From Eubacterium ventriosum (GTDB lineage Bacteria > Bacillota > Clostridia > Lachnospirales > Lachnospiraceae), in contig NZ_CP102282.1 in the NCBI RefSeq assembly GCF_025150745.1, forward strand, positions 2,491,501-2,555,500: a DNA stretch of 64,000 bases, written 5' to 3'. Positions 17,514 to 25,006 of the stretch are shown piece after piece. The translations under genes were made by a program, and so were the position numbers. Position 1 is the first letter of the stretch. Each line of letters opens with the position of its first letter. Below the pieces are notes generated by a model, which saw nothing but the letters and a program-made list of their open reading frames with translations, ran no database searches and was not told where the DNA came from.

Positions 17514-18959
17514 TTATCGAAAGGGTGTAGCCTCTTTGTCCTTCTCTTTATCGGGATTGCCATGATTTTTCTCGGCACTCTCCCTCGCCTTTTCGTTGCT
17601 CTTATCCTTTGCTTTCTCATATTCCGAGATAATCTCATTATAGAGTTTTTCCCTGAAATCCTTTGTAACCGGATAGCAAACATCCTGATAGATTGGCTTG
17701 CCCTGCTCATCTACCTGCTTTGTCTTATAAGATGGCATTGATACAAAGATTTTCTCTTTGCCCTGTACGATATTGATGTTATTTACAATGAAACTGTTTT
17801 CAAAATAAATGCGGGCAAGTCCCTTGATGTTACTGCCTTCCCTCTCATAAGGTGTCACAGTTACGGAAAACTCCGGCATTTCAAAGGAACCTTTGGTTCC
17901 TTGTGTTCTGTCCTGCATCTGTGTCTCCTCTTTCTCCGGTTCTTTGATTCTTGCATAGGCATCAAGAATATTGGTATAGAGTTCCTCACGAAACTCTGCT
18001 GTGATAGGATTGCACACATCCTTATAGATCACGCCATTGCTTTCATCACGCTCATTGGAGCGGTATCTTGGCATTGATACGAAAAGTTCTCCCTTAGCAT
18101 TTGCCTTTACATCAAGGTTATAGGAAATGTTCTTGGCATCGTGACTACCAAAATTTTTCATCACAACTGCCCCGCCTCCGACAAATACAATCGGTGTAGT
18201 CTTTAAGTTATACCCAAACTCACGGATTGAGTTATATACCTTATCAACAAAATCCTCTATCTCTGCCTTAATAATGGCAAAGTATTCATCATCAATATCT
18301 GACCTGCCATATCGCATGATGTTCTGTATCTCTGACTCGTCTACCTCTCCGTTAAGCTGTCTTACACACTGCTCATTGATAGAACGCATACAGGTAATAA
18401 GACCTTTTGGAATCGTCACACACTTTGATTCATCCGGTGACTTGTTGATAACCGGCATAATGTCGATTGTCCAGCTTCCAATATCTACTATCAGCGTTTT
18501 CTTTACCATTGTAGGAATCTTGTCCACTACTGCTGCATAACACTGAGGGAATACTGCCACATCATCAATTTCAATATGATATGGCTCATTCTCATATTTG
18601 AAGCTTACACGCTTATTCTTTGTCAGATACTTGATAAAATCATTCTTCTCTGCACCAAACCTCGTAAGCGGAAGTCCTACAGCAAGGAATACCTTTGCCT
18701 CTGCAAGACCTCTTCTTTTAAGTTCCTTAGCAACTGCTGCAAGTGTGAGAAGATAAAAGCTGTCATCTTCGACCTTGGTATCCTTTACTTCCTGCCTCAC
18801 AGTTCCAACCTTATAGAACTTTCCTTCATACTCAAGTACATCGCCAAACAATGCTGGAGTTGTTGTAATCTCCTTAACACCTGTGACAAATACCTGAGAG
18901 ATTGTTTTCATCATTGACCAGCCATGATCAATGCCGATTACTTCTAACTTGTTATTCAT
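17514..18959 (-). CDS. ParM/StbA actin-like ATPase fused to SpoVG modules
   Basis: A 481-residue chimera. Residues 1 to about 288 are a ParM/StbA-type actin-like ATPase: phosphate 1 GIDHGWSMMK, phosphate 2 LIVDIGSWTIDI, adenosine motif IVFVGGGAVVM. Such proteins form filaments that segregate plasmids. At about 285-290 (DVKANAKGELFVSMP) it passes into a SpoVG half-module (about 290-340), then a complete SpoVG module (about 360-450: VTVTPYEREGSNIKG, FVSMPSYKT, DVCYPVTKDFREKLY), ending in a charged tail. SpoVG is a nucleic-acid-binding regulator. ATG 18959 has AAAGGAG about 11 bases upstream. The first module lacks its N-terminal strands, which suggests a deletion fused two neighbouring genes. 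Whether the product is functional is unknown. Confidence 0.78.
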   Translation of the reverse strand: MNNKLEVIGIDHGWSMMKTISQVFVTGVKEITTTPALFGDVLEYEGKFYKVGTVRQEVKDTKVEDDSFYLLTLAAVAKELKRRGLAEAKVFLAVGLPLTRFGAEKNDFIKYLTKNKRVSFKYENEPYHIEIDDVAVFPQCYAAVVDKIPTMVKKTLIVDIGSWTIDIMPVINKSPDESKCVTIPKGLITCMRSINEQCVRQLNGEVDESEIQNIMRYGRSDIDDEYFAIIKAEIEDFVDKVYNSIREFGYNLKTTPIVFVGGGAVVMKNFGSHDAKNISYNLDVKANAKGELFVSMPRYRSNERDESNGVIYKDVCNPITAEFREELYTNILDAYARIKEPEKEETQMQDRTQGTKGSFEMPEFSVTVTPYEREGSNIKGLARIYFENSFIVNNINIVQGKEKIFVSMPSYKTKQVDEQGKPIYQDVCYPVTKDFREKLYNEIISEYEKAKDKSNEKARESAEKNHGNPDKEKDKEATPFR

Positions 18960-19017
18960 GTTCCTTTCACTCCTTTTCTGTATTGTCTGCATTATTGTTT
19001 TGCAAAATTTCATATAA

Positions 19018-19197
19018 TTACCCACACCCTTTCAAGTGCTCAGTTTTGTCAGATGCAGGAATATCATCAGACCTGCCATAAAAATGCTTTCTCATTAATT
19101 CCTCATACAGTTCATCACTCTCTGCCTTAACTTTCATAAGACAGTAGAGAACCACTGTACTAATAATGATTACGAACCAAATTAACACTTTGCCCAT
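19018..19197 (-). CDS. Small membrane peptide, first gene of the ParM operon
   Basis: A 59-residue ORF: a hydrophobic N-terminal helix (about 4-21, VLIWFVIIISTVVLYCL) followed by a charged cytoplasmic tail rich in Glu/Lys. The start ATG 19197 is preceded by GAGAGGAG with 7-base spacing, a strong site that supports translation. It lies 58 bp before the ParM-SpoVG start and directly after the second hairpin of the structured leader. No family is recognised. It could anchor a cassette component at the membrane or act as a leader peptide. Confidence 0.6.
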   Translation of the reverse strand: MGKVLIWFVIIISTVVLYCLMKVKAESDELYEELMRKHFYGRSDDIPASDKTEHLKGCG

Positions 19198-19222
19198 TCA
19201 TCCACTCCTCTCAAATAAAAAG

Positions 19223-19478
19223 AGGACCAAACCAGCTGATGGAGTATTCCATCTCAAGTGCTAATTTAGTCCTCACTAAATGTTTTTGATATAAAATTGT
19301 ACCTAATCTAAGCACACAGATTCACTCTCAGACTGATTGTGGACATCTGTGATACTGACTTGGATTTTCGGTTTAATATTGCAGCGCTGCCCTATCTTTA
19401 CCGCTAAAATGGTATAAAAATAAGGACTAAATTAGGCATAACCCCTTGATTTTACTGGGTTTCATCTAACTTGGTCCT
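19223..19478 (-). ncRNA. Structured leader with two related terminator-like hairpins
   Basis: Minus-strand hairpin A (19478-19423) pairs AGGACCAAGTTAG with CTAATTTAGTCCT, has an inner AACCC/GGGTT stem and is followed by TTATTTTTA. Hairpin B (19273-19223) pairs AGGACTAAATTAGC with GCTGGTTTGGTCCT through three G-U pairs, holds an inner GATGGA/TCCATC hairpin and is followed by CTTTTTATTT. The two are inverted copies of each other, so arms can also pair across (13 bp CTAATTTAGTCCT/AGGACTAAATTAG). Between them lie the palindrome GCAGCGCTGC and CACAGAT/ATCTGTG. A TATAAT (19484-19479) would start RNA at hairpin A. It precedes the 59-aa gene. An attenuator is likely; a miniature inverted-repeat element is the alternative. 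Confidence 0.55.
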
Positions 19479-19486
19479 ATTATAAC

Positions 19487-19609
19487 TCAAACACCGTTTT
19501 CCCATCTACTTACAGCCTGTGGTGTTACACCAATATGTAATGCCAATTCTTCCTGTGTCAAACCAATCTGCTTTCTAATTATTTTTATATTGTTTCCTAT
19601 TAAATTCAT
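19487..19609 (-). pseudogene. Truncated XRE-type helix-turn-helix regulator
   Basis: A 40-codon frame carrying only the Cro/CI HTH: IRKQIGLTQEELALHIGVTP then AVSRWENGV and a stop. Complete regulators of this family continue for at least 20-60 more residues, so this is a 3'-truncated gene; the break falls next to the structured leader. Probably the former regulator of the partition cassette or of a lost neighbour. Confidence 0.65.
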
Positions 19610-19756
19610 ATTTTATCACTACTGTCTGACAGCTTTCTCCTCTTAATTTTTCGGTACCGTGACTAAAATATAACACTGAAAATTTATAATATCAAACAAT
19701 ACGATATTTATGAAAAACAATTAAGCATTGATTTTAACATATGAAATGATTTGCTG

Positions 19757-20251
19757 TTATAAATTTTCCAAATAAAGATTTGCTTCTTCTCTTGATTTAA
19801 AAATCACAACTTCTTTATCTTTGTATTTTTCAAGAAGCTGATATATTTCAGGGAGACTTTCATCTGAAAATTCCTGAATCCATTGTTTGAATTCTCCCTC
19901 AAATGTTTCCTCAGTTTCCACCCAAGGCATATCTTCTCTTTTTGTACCTATTCTTGATTTTACGCTCTCTAAGCATACTTTTGTCGGCAAATCGAATAGT
20001 ATTATCAGGTCACATTCTTTCATTCTGACTTCCAAAGTTCTTTGATAGTTTCCATCGATTATCCATTGACTTTTAACAAGTATTTCCTTTAATTTTTTGT
20101 CAAATTCTTCTGATGAAATTGTAGTTCTGTCCGGTTTATGTTTTATCATATCTAAGTAAAACAATGGCAAATCTGTTTTGTCTCGTAATTTTCTTGCAAA
20201 GGTGCTTTTCCCTGAACCGGGACTGCCAATTATCATTATTTTGGTGTGCAT
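19757..20251 (-). CDS. P-loop nucleotide kinase-like protein (FlaR/topology modulation type)
   Basis: A 164-residue P-loop protein. Walker A is at about 9-16 (GSPGSGKST); LPLFYLDMIKHKP and WIIDGNYQRTL follow, the pattern of the adenylate-kinase-like family often labelled DNA topology modulation protein FlaR. LIILFDLPTKVCL supplies the beta-strand aspartate. The natural substrate of this family is not established. ATG 20251 follows GGGAGATTCAAA. It lies 23 bp after a GNAT gene, with which it forms part of a row of small minus-strand genes (19757-23126). Confidence 0.8.
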   Translation of the reverse strand: MHTKIMIIGSPGSGKSTFARKLRDKTDLPLFYLDMIKHKPDRTTISSEEFDKKLKEILVKSQWIIDGNYQRTLEVRMKECDLIILFDLPTKVCLESVKSRIGTKREDMPWVETEETFEGEFKQWIQEFSDESLPEIYQLLEKYKDKEVVIFKSREEANLYLENL

Positions 20252-20274
20252 TTTGAATCTCCCTAAAATCTAAT

Positions 20275-20703
20275 TTATTTTTTATATATTATTTTTCTCA
20301 GTGCCGGTCCACAATACTGATGCGGCACAAGTTTGAATCCCTGCTTTATGTAAAATTGTTCTTTACCTGCCTCTGCTAACAATTGTACGCTCACTCTACT
20401 TCCATCATACATATTTCTTTCAATATAATTTAAAATAGAGTTTATTATTGCCGTTCCTATTTTCTTGCCCTGATATTCAGGTCTTACCACAATATCTACA
20501 ATGGTGAAATATATGCCATCGCCCACAACTCTTCCCATACCAATTGCATTTTCATTTTCATTATCATAAATCACAATTGAGTAATAAGATTTTTTGAGTG
20601 CTTTCTGTGCCTGTACCTTGCTCCAGTTATTCCATCCAACTGATTCTCTAAGGTTGTAATATGTTTCATAATCCAATTGATTTTCTTTTATTGTATATTT
20701 CAT
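20275..20703 (-). CDS. GNAT family N-acetyltransferase
   Basis: A 142-residue acetyltransferase. The acetyl-CoA binding motif A is clear: IVDIVVRPEYQGKKIGTAII, with the Q/R-x-x-G-x-G/A loop, followed by motif B with LLAEAGKEQFYIKQGFKLVP. The N-terminus (MKYTIKENQLDYETYYNLRESVGW) matches the small GNAT subgroup containing YhhY/PaiA-like proteins. Substrate unknown; a small amine or antibiotic is possible but nothing here decides. ATG 20703 follows GGAG with proper spacing. Confidence 0.88.
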   Translation of the reverse strand: MKYTIKENQLDYETYYNLRESVGWNNWSKVQAQKALKKSYYSIVIYDNENENAIGMGRVVGDGIYFTIVDIVVRPEYQGKKIGTAIINSILNYIERNMYDGSRVSVQLLAEAGKEQFYIKQGFKLVPHQYCGPALRKIIYKK

Positions 20704-20719
20704 AAATGCTCCAATTTTT

Positions 20720-21298
20720 CTATTTACCAGCTAAAATATCTGCAAATTTATTTTCAAGGAAAAATCTATAATCCGGTGCCAACAAACTATTAGCAAACTC
20801 ATCTCGAATAGTTTTCTGTAACCATTCTTTTCTCTTTTTTATAAATTCATCATATCGGCAAATTGTTATTAAGCCTTCCTGTTCAGCCTTTATTATTTCA
20901 TAATATGCATCTGAAACATATTCGCAATGTTCCACTTTTGTTGGTCGATCTGAAATATATGCATTAGGAATTTGAATATTTAACTCTTTGTATGTTGATA
21001 TACTGTCGCATGAATATATATATCCTTTAACTCCACTATACGTTTCTTTCAATGCATTTGGATAATATTCTTCCAGGCACAACCTACCATCTTTATCAAA
21101 TCCATACGGTCCCCATTTATGCCAGAAGCCCTCAAACTTAAAATGCTTTTCCTTACAAAATTTTTCAATAGCATTGCTTAAATACACCAATACATTCTCT
21201 CTTTTGTCTGAAAAGTAAATTAAAGGAATATTGTGATTTGATATATTTGGTTTTAAAATTTTTATATTTTTCGTCTGTGATGCATGAAAAAAAGTCAT
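20720..21298 (-). CDS. Uncharacterised protein in the small-gene cluster
   Basis: A 192-residue soluble protein that I do not recognise. The N-terminal region reads MTFFHASQTKNIKILKPN and LIYFSDKRENVLVYLS, an FHxS...LKP...IYFSD pattern reminiscent of small ADP-ribosyltransferase-like folds in which a ligand is held by a histidine-loop, but catalytic residues cannot be assigned. The middle is rich in Tyr and Trp (FEGFWHKWGPYGFD; EEYYPNA), and the end is helical. ATG 21298 has GGAGGAAC upstream. It lies between Nudix and GNAT genes, all co-directional with short gaps. Confidence 0.6.
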   Translation of the reverse strand: MTFFHASQTKNIKILKPNISNHNIPLIYFSDKRENVLVYLSNAIEKFCKEKHFKFEGFWHKWGPYGFDKDGRLCLEEYYPNALKETYSGVKGYIYSCDSISTYKELNIQIPNAYISDRPTKVEHCEYVSDAYYEIIKAEQEGLITICRYDEFIKKRKEWLQKTIRDEFANSLLAPDYRFFLENKFADILAGK

Positions 21299-21328
21299 TG
21301 TTCCTCCGTTTTTATTATTTTCTCTTAC

Positions 21329-21820
21329 CTACAAATTATATTCCCTAATGGCTTCCAACGTTCTCCTTGCTGCCAGTTCATTCTCATCTATTTTTTCAAA
21401 AGTTTCCTTATCCACCCACTTGTAATCTATTGTTTCACCCTCCTGCAAAACAACCGAGTTTTTGTCGAAATCAGACACACATAAATATATAATGTAAAGG
21501 GAATGATGACCGTCATGTACAACTCGTGTAATTTCCTTCATTTTATCAGCGTTCAAGCCTGTTTCTTCTTTCAATTCCCTAATTGCTGCTTCTAATCCGT
21601 TTTCGCCTTGCAAAGCAGAGCCTCCAGCTGTAACTTCCCATTCACCACCATGATGTTTGCGTAAATCACGTTGCATTAACAAATATGAACCGTCTGTATG
21701 TTTTACTATTACTTCGCTAACCAAATGATAAATACCATCCGGGATTGTTTCTCCTCTAACTAAAGTCGTATTTTCTATTTTATTAAATTTTTTATCATAT
21801 GCATCCCATAATTCGGCCAT
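21329..21820 (-). CDS. NUDIX hydrolase
   Basis: A 163-residue Nudix protein with the complete box G-x5-E-x7-R-E-U-x-E-E-x-G-U, visible as GSALQGE then AAIRELKEETGL. Upstream, VIVKHTDGSYLLMQRDLRKHHGGEWEVTAGG resembles isopentenyl-diphosphate isomerase-like Nudix hydrolases, and the N-terminal MAELWDAYDKKF fits this subgroup. It would hydrolyse a nucleoside or other diphosphate with Mg2+; the substrate is not determined. ATG 21820 has AAGGAG at 7 bases; the upstream in-frame start at 21838 would bury it. Confidence 0.9.
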   Translation of the reverse strand: MAELWDAYDKKFNKIENTTLVRGETIPDGIYHLVSEVIVKHTDGSYLLMQRDLRKHHGGEWEVTAGGSALQGENGLEAAIRELKEETGLNADKMKEITRVVHDGHHSLYIIYLCVSDFDKNSVVLQEGETIDYKWVDKETFEKIDENELAARRTLEAIREYNL

Positions 21821-21893
21821 AATAATCTCCTTACACAATACATCTTATCTCTGCACATGTTTCCATATATTTGATGTACTAACAAAATATAAT

Positions 21894-23126
21894 CTATATA
21901 TATTCAATTGGCAAAGCTATCAGGTTTTCTCTTAAATATGTTTTTTTATCTATCAGACAAAGAATAATTCCCATACCTCTTTTTTTATCAGGTATCTTGT
22001 CAAGGACCTGATTTGTGGCTCCCATAATAGCCTTTGGATTACCTGACATTTTTATTTCAACAGGATATAATACTCCATTCTCTTCGATAATTAAATCTAT
22101 TTCATTTTCTCCTGTTTTTCTTTTGTCCTTACCTCTATAGTAATAAATATTGAAACGATAATCTTTACCTTCATTAGAATACGTTTTTAAGATTTCAGAA
22201 ATAACAAATGTTTCAAACATATTTCCGGCTACTGCCGAATTCTTTAGTGCATCAGCTGTCAACCATCTTGTCAGATAACAGGCAAGTCCTGTGTCCCTAA
22301 AATATATTTTTGGTGTTTTTATAGCTCTGTTTAATGCGCTTGCACTATATGGCTGTAACAAATAAACTATCCCTGTTCTTTCTAAAATTGATATCCATTT
22401 TTTTACAGTCATTTCACTTATACCTATGTCACTTGCAATATTTGCATAATTAAGTAGCTCACCTGTTCGGGCTGCAACAGCCGTTAAAAATTTTGTAAAT
22501 GTAATACTGTCAGTAGCAATCAACTCATTTATGTCTCTTTCTAAATATGTTGATACATAAGATGAATAAAACTCCTGCCAATCTCGATCTATATCGTATA
22601 ATTCAGGATATGAACCCTTATGAATAATTTCCCATACGTTATCATATTTCTTTAATTCTGTTTCACGCTCTTTCAAATAATCCTCTGTAGGCACAAAATG
22701 TTTATTAAATTTTATCTTTTTAATTTCACGCATGGACAAACCTGAAAGTTCAAAAATTGATACTCTGCCAGCCAGTGATTCGCTAATTCCCTTCATAAGT
22801 TCTAATTTTTGAGAACCCGACAATATGAACTGTCCTCTTTCATCAGATTCATCTACTATTTGTTTAATCTCTTCCAGAATTGCGCCCTCTTTCTGTACTT
22901 CATCAATAAAGAGAGGACATGGGTTATTCAAAAAGAATAATTTAGGTTCTTCTTTAGCTTGTATTCTAGTTAATCTATCGTCAAAATTAGTTCTATTGTA
23001 TTCTGAAAATTCATGTTTAATTAATGTTGATTTTCCAACCTGTCTTGCACCAACGACTAAAGTACATTTACTTTTTTGTACTCTATCTTTAAGAATTGGT
23101 GAAATGTTTCTTTCAATATATGACAT
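21894..23126 (-). CDS. AAA ATPase with DUF4143 domain
   Basis: A 410-residue ATPase of the AAA/DUF4143 type common in bacteria and archaea. Walker A is GARQVGKSTL (about 26-35), Walker B LFIDEVQKEG (about 72), followed by sensor FILSGSQ. The C-terminal DUF4143 region (about 190-340) contains LTAVAARTGELLNYANIASDIGIS, a winged-helix-like segment, and GNMFETFVISEILK with EIDLIIEE, a PD-(D/E)xK-like nuclease core of this family. The biological role is not established. GGAGG sits 6 bases from ATG 23126. A truncated relative of the Walker A part lies upstream at 23271. Confidence 0.88.
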   Translation of the reverse strand: MSYIERNISPILKDRVQKSKCTLVVGARQVGKSTLIKHEFSEYNRTNFDDRLTRIQAKEEPKLFFLNNPCPLFIDEVQKEGAILEEIKQIVDESDERGQFILSGSQKLELMKGISESLAGRVSIFELSGLSMREIKKIKFNKHFVPTEDYLKERETELKKYDNVWEIIHKGSYPELYDIDRDWQEFYSSYVSTYLERDINELIATDSITFTKFLTAVAARTGELLNYANIASDIGISEMTVKKWISILERTGIVYLLQPYSASALNRAIKTPKIYFRDTGLACYLTRWLTADALKNSAVAGNMFETFVISEILKTYSNEGKDYRFNIYYYRGKDKRKTGENEIDLIIEENGVLYPVEIKMSGNPKAIMGATNQVLDKIPDKKRGMGIILCLIDKKTYLRENLIALPIEYI

Positions 23127-23270
23127 TTTGATCCTCCATATAAACAATATTTAAGATTATTATAAACATTCTTCAAATAATATTCAAGCGACTAATCCAT
23201 AATAAGAATATGGATTAGTCGCTTTTGTAATAATAATGTATGTTTTCGATTAATATAAATTAATTTTCTT

Positions 23271-23375
23271 TTACACATTCCTTATATTCATCTTATCTTT
23301 CAATTTATTTATAAGAACTGTCTTTCCTACACCTCTTAATCCACTAAATATAACTGATTGAATAGGTATATTCAT
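23271..23375 (-). pseudogene. Truncated AAA ATPase N-terminus
   Basis: A 34-codon frame, MNIPIQSVIFSGLRGVGKTV then LINKLKDKMNIRNV and stop. The IFSGLRGVGKTVLI segment is the Walker A of a different ATPase subfamily from the one at 21894. Nothing of Walker B or later domains follows, so this is a gene remnant. Confidence 0.65.
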
Positions 23376-23854
23376 ATTTACATTATATCAAATTTTTATG
23401 TTCTATACACTAAATACATGTGTATTATCGTAGAAATATTCCTATACGATACTATAACTTTTTATTTTCACTTTATTAGTATGTATTTTTTCACAATTAT
23501 AACAATTTTTTATTATTCTTTTTTCTTTTTTTCCGTTGTTGTGGTCAAGCTTTTCTGTCATATTTAATGATTTCCGGTGTTCCCCCAATTTTTAAATGGG
23601 GGAATAATTTTGAGCATTTGTTGCTTGATTTCAATTTCATTTTTTCCTATTTGGAGAATTCTTTTTATAAAGTTGGGGAGTATTTTTGTTCCCCAACTTT
23701 ATAATCAGCAATGACTCATAGCTGAAATTCTCACTTTTCGAATTTCTTCATTATAATATTCTTCCAGTGTCTGTGTCTTCGCCACTCCAAATTTCTTAAT
23801 GTCATTACCGGAGAGAACTGGCTTGTGCTGCCTCCCTCCCAGATTTCTTCCTTT
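23376..23854. other. AT-rich intergenic stretch with two strong hairpins
   Basis: Very T-rich on the plus strand. Two perfect hairpins are present: TTCCCCCA/TGGGGGAA (23580-23604) and ATAAAGTTGGGGA/TCCCCAACTTTAT (23667-23702), the latter a 13-bp stem suitable as a terminator for the AraC gene downstream on the minus strand. Between 23705 and 23854 the minus strand has a short open stretch (KKFGVAKTQTLEEYYNEEIR) without a start codon, perhaps a gene remnant. No further gene seen. Confidence 0.6.
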
Positions 23855-24655
23855 TCATGACAACATCTCTTTCACACAAGTACTTCGATAATCACTTGGT
23901 GATATTTTATATTTTTCTTTAAATACTCGGTTAAACGTTCTCTGACTTTCAAATCCACTATCCAGACAAATATTTGTAATAGAATCACTCGTATTTTCCA
24001 AACGATGGCATGCATAGTTCAGCCTTGCATCGTTAAGATATTGATTAAAGTTTCTATGGAATGTCTTGGAAAAGAGTCTGGATAAAACATATTTGCCCAC
24101 GCCCAGGTCTTTTGCCATCTCTTCTAACGAAAACTTCTTCTTGAAATTTGCTGATATATAGGAAACTGTCTGGTAAATAAGATCATTGCTCCCAACACTG
24201 CTCTTTTCTACCAAATTTAATTTTCCTATGCAGCGTGCCAACACAATTTGAAGATATGCCTGTGCAACAGTAATATCCGACTGTTCTGTCTCTAAAATTG
24301 CATTTATAACCCTATATACCTCCGGTTCAACCTTTTCCGCTTTGATGATTGGGTATTCAGGAGCCATGGATTGCATGATATCTGCAAATTTGTCTATCGA
24401 AAATGGCGATGCAATCAGATAAGTCGCTTTATTTACACCGGGTGTCAGTACCTGATAGTGATGAATAACATCTGGAAATACAAAGCCTATATCTCCTTTT
24501 TCCATATGGTATAGTTCCTGTCCGACACCAAGTTCTAATGATCCACTTGTTACACAAACGATCTCCAGTGCATTATGAAGATGTGGTTCAATATGTTTTG
24601 ACTTCCTATTTATTGCTATAATCTCCTCTTTTGTGTCAACATATTTTAACTGCAT
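23855..24655 (-). CDS. AraC-family regulator with cupin sensor domain
   Basis: A 266-residue regulator. The N-terminal cupin (about 1-110) has HIEPHLHNALEIVCVTSGSLELGVG and FVFPDVIHHYQ, the usual ligand-binding fold; the C-terminal pair of AraC HTHs (about 165-262) shows FSLEEMAKDLGVGKYVLSRLF and ITNICLDSGFESQRTFNRVFKEKYKISPSDYR. ATG 24655 follows GGGGAG; longer frames have no site. It is transcribed away from a tiny plus-strand ORF at 24765 and lies downstream of the lactose permease. Control of the lacZ-permease cluster or of a neighbouring sugar gene is plausible but not shown. Confidence 0.88.
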   Translation of the reverse strand: MQLKYVDTKEEIIAINRKSKHIEPHLHNALEIVCVTSGSLELGVGQELYHMEKGDIGFVFPDVIHHYQVLTPGVNKATYLIASPFSIDKFADIMQSMAPEYPIIKAEKVEPEVYRVINAILETEQSDITVAQAYLQIVLARCIGKLNLVEKSSVGSNDLIYQTVSYISANFKKKFSLEEMAKDLGVGKYVLSRLFSKTFHRNFNQYLNDARLNYACHRLENTSDSITNICLDSGFESQRTFNRVFKEKYKISPSDYRSTCVKEMLS

Positions 24656-24764
24656 GAAATACTCCCCTTTGCAACATTTGTCTATATCTTCTTTCGATTT
24701 GGCAAGCAATCCTTTTACACCTATCTTATAATCAACTTGTAAATAAGGAAAGGAGGAATTGCAA

Positions 24765-24842
24765 ATGAGCAACCTAAAAAAATATATGAATGACCTTTTA
24801 GTATTCTACACTGAATATTTTGAGCATCCTTACCATGTATAA
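24765..24842 (+). CDS. 25-residue small ORF, divergent from AraC gene
   Basis: A 25-codon frame (MSNLKKYMNDLLVFYTEYFEHPYHV) with AAGGAGG perfectly placed 8 bases from ATG. A TATAAT box lies at 24727-24732, but its -35 is poor. Six bases past the stop begins a terminator-type hairpin with a T6 tail, so the whole would be a transcript of roughly 180 nt that encodes nothing else. A segment in the ORF (CCTTTTAGTATT, 24794-24805) can pair with AATACTAAAAGG just past the stop, competing with the terminator. No family recognised; it could be a real micropeptide, a dual-function RNA, or the relic of a leader peptide. Confidence 0.5.
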   Translation: MSNLKKYMNDLLVFYTEYFEHPYHV

Positions 24843-24847
24843 ATACT

Positions 24848-24918
24848 AAAAGGACTATTTTGTGAAAACTGAATATTTTCTTAAGGCCATTTCACAAAAA
24901 TGAAGTGGTCCTTTTTTA
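24848..24918 (+). terminator. Terminator of the 25-residue ORF transcript
   Basis: AAAAGGAC / GTCCTTTT outer stem with TTTGTGAAA / TTTCACAAA inner stem and a plus-strand run of six T. In the minus direction it could also end the permease transcript. Confidence 0.65.
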
Positions 24919-25006
24919 TTTTCAAAATACAGTTCTATCACTTTATATATAGAAAAAAGCACTGTCTCATCGAGCAACGACCAGACAACGCTTTCTCCTG
25001 TCAATT

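Noticed and set aside
23357-23567. Plus-strand frame of 69 codons, Phe/Tyr/Ile-rich
   Set aside because: It reflects a T-rich stretch, has no ribosome site and covers the ATPase remnant in antisense.
23705-23854. Possible gene remnant KKFGVAKTQTLEEYYNEEIR on the minus strand
   Set aside because: Too short, no start codon and no family recognised; mentioned only as intergenic content.
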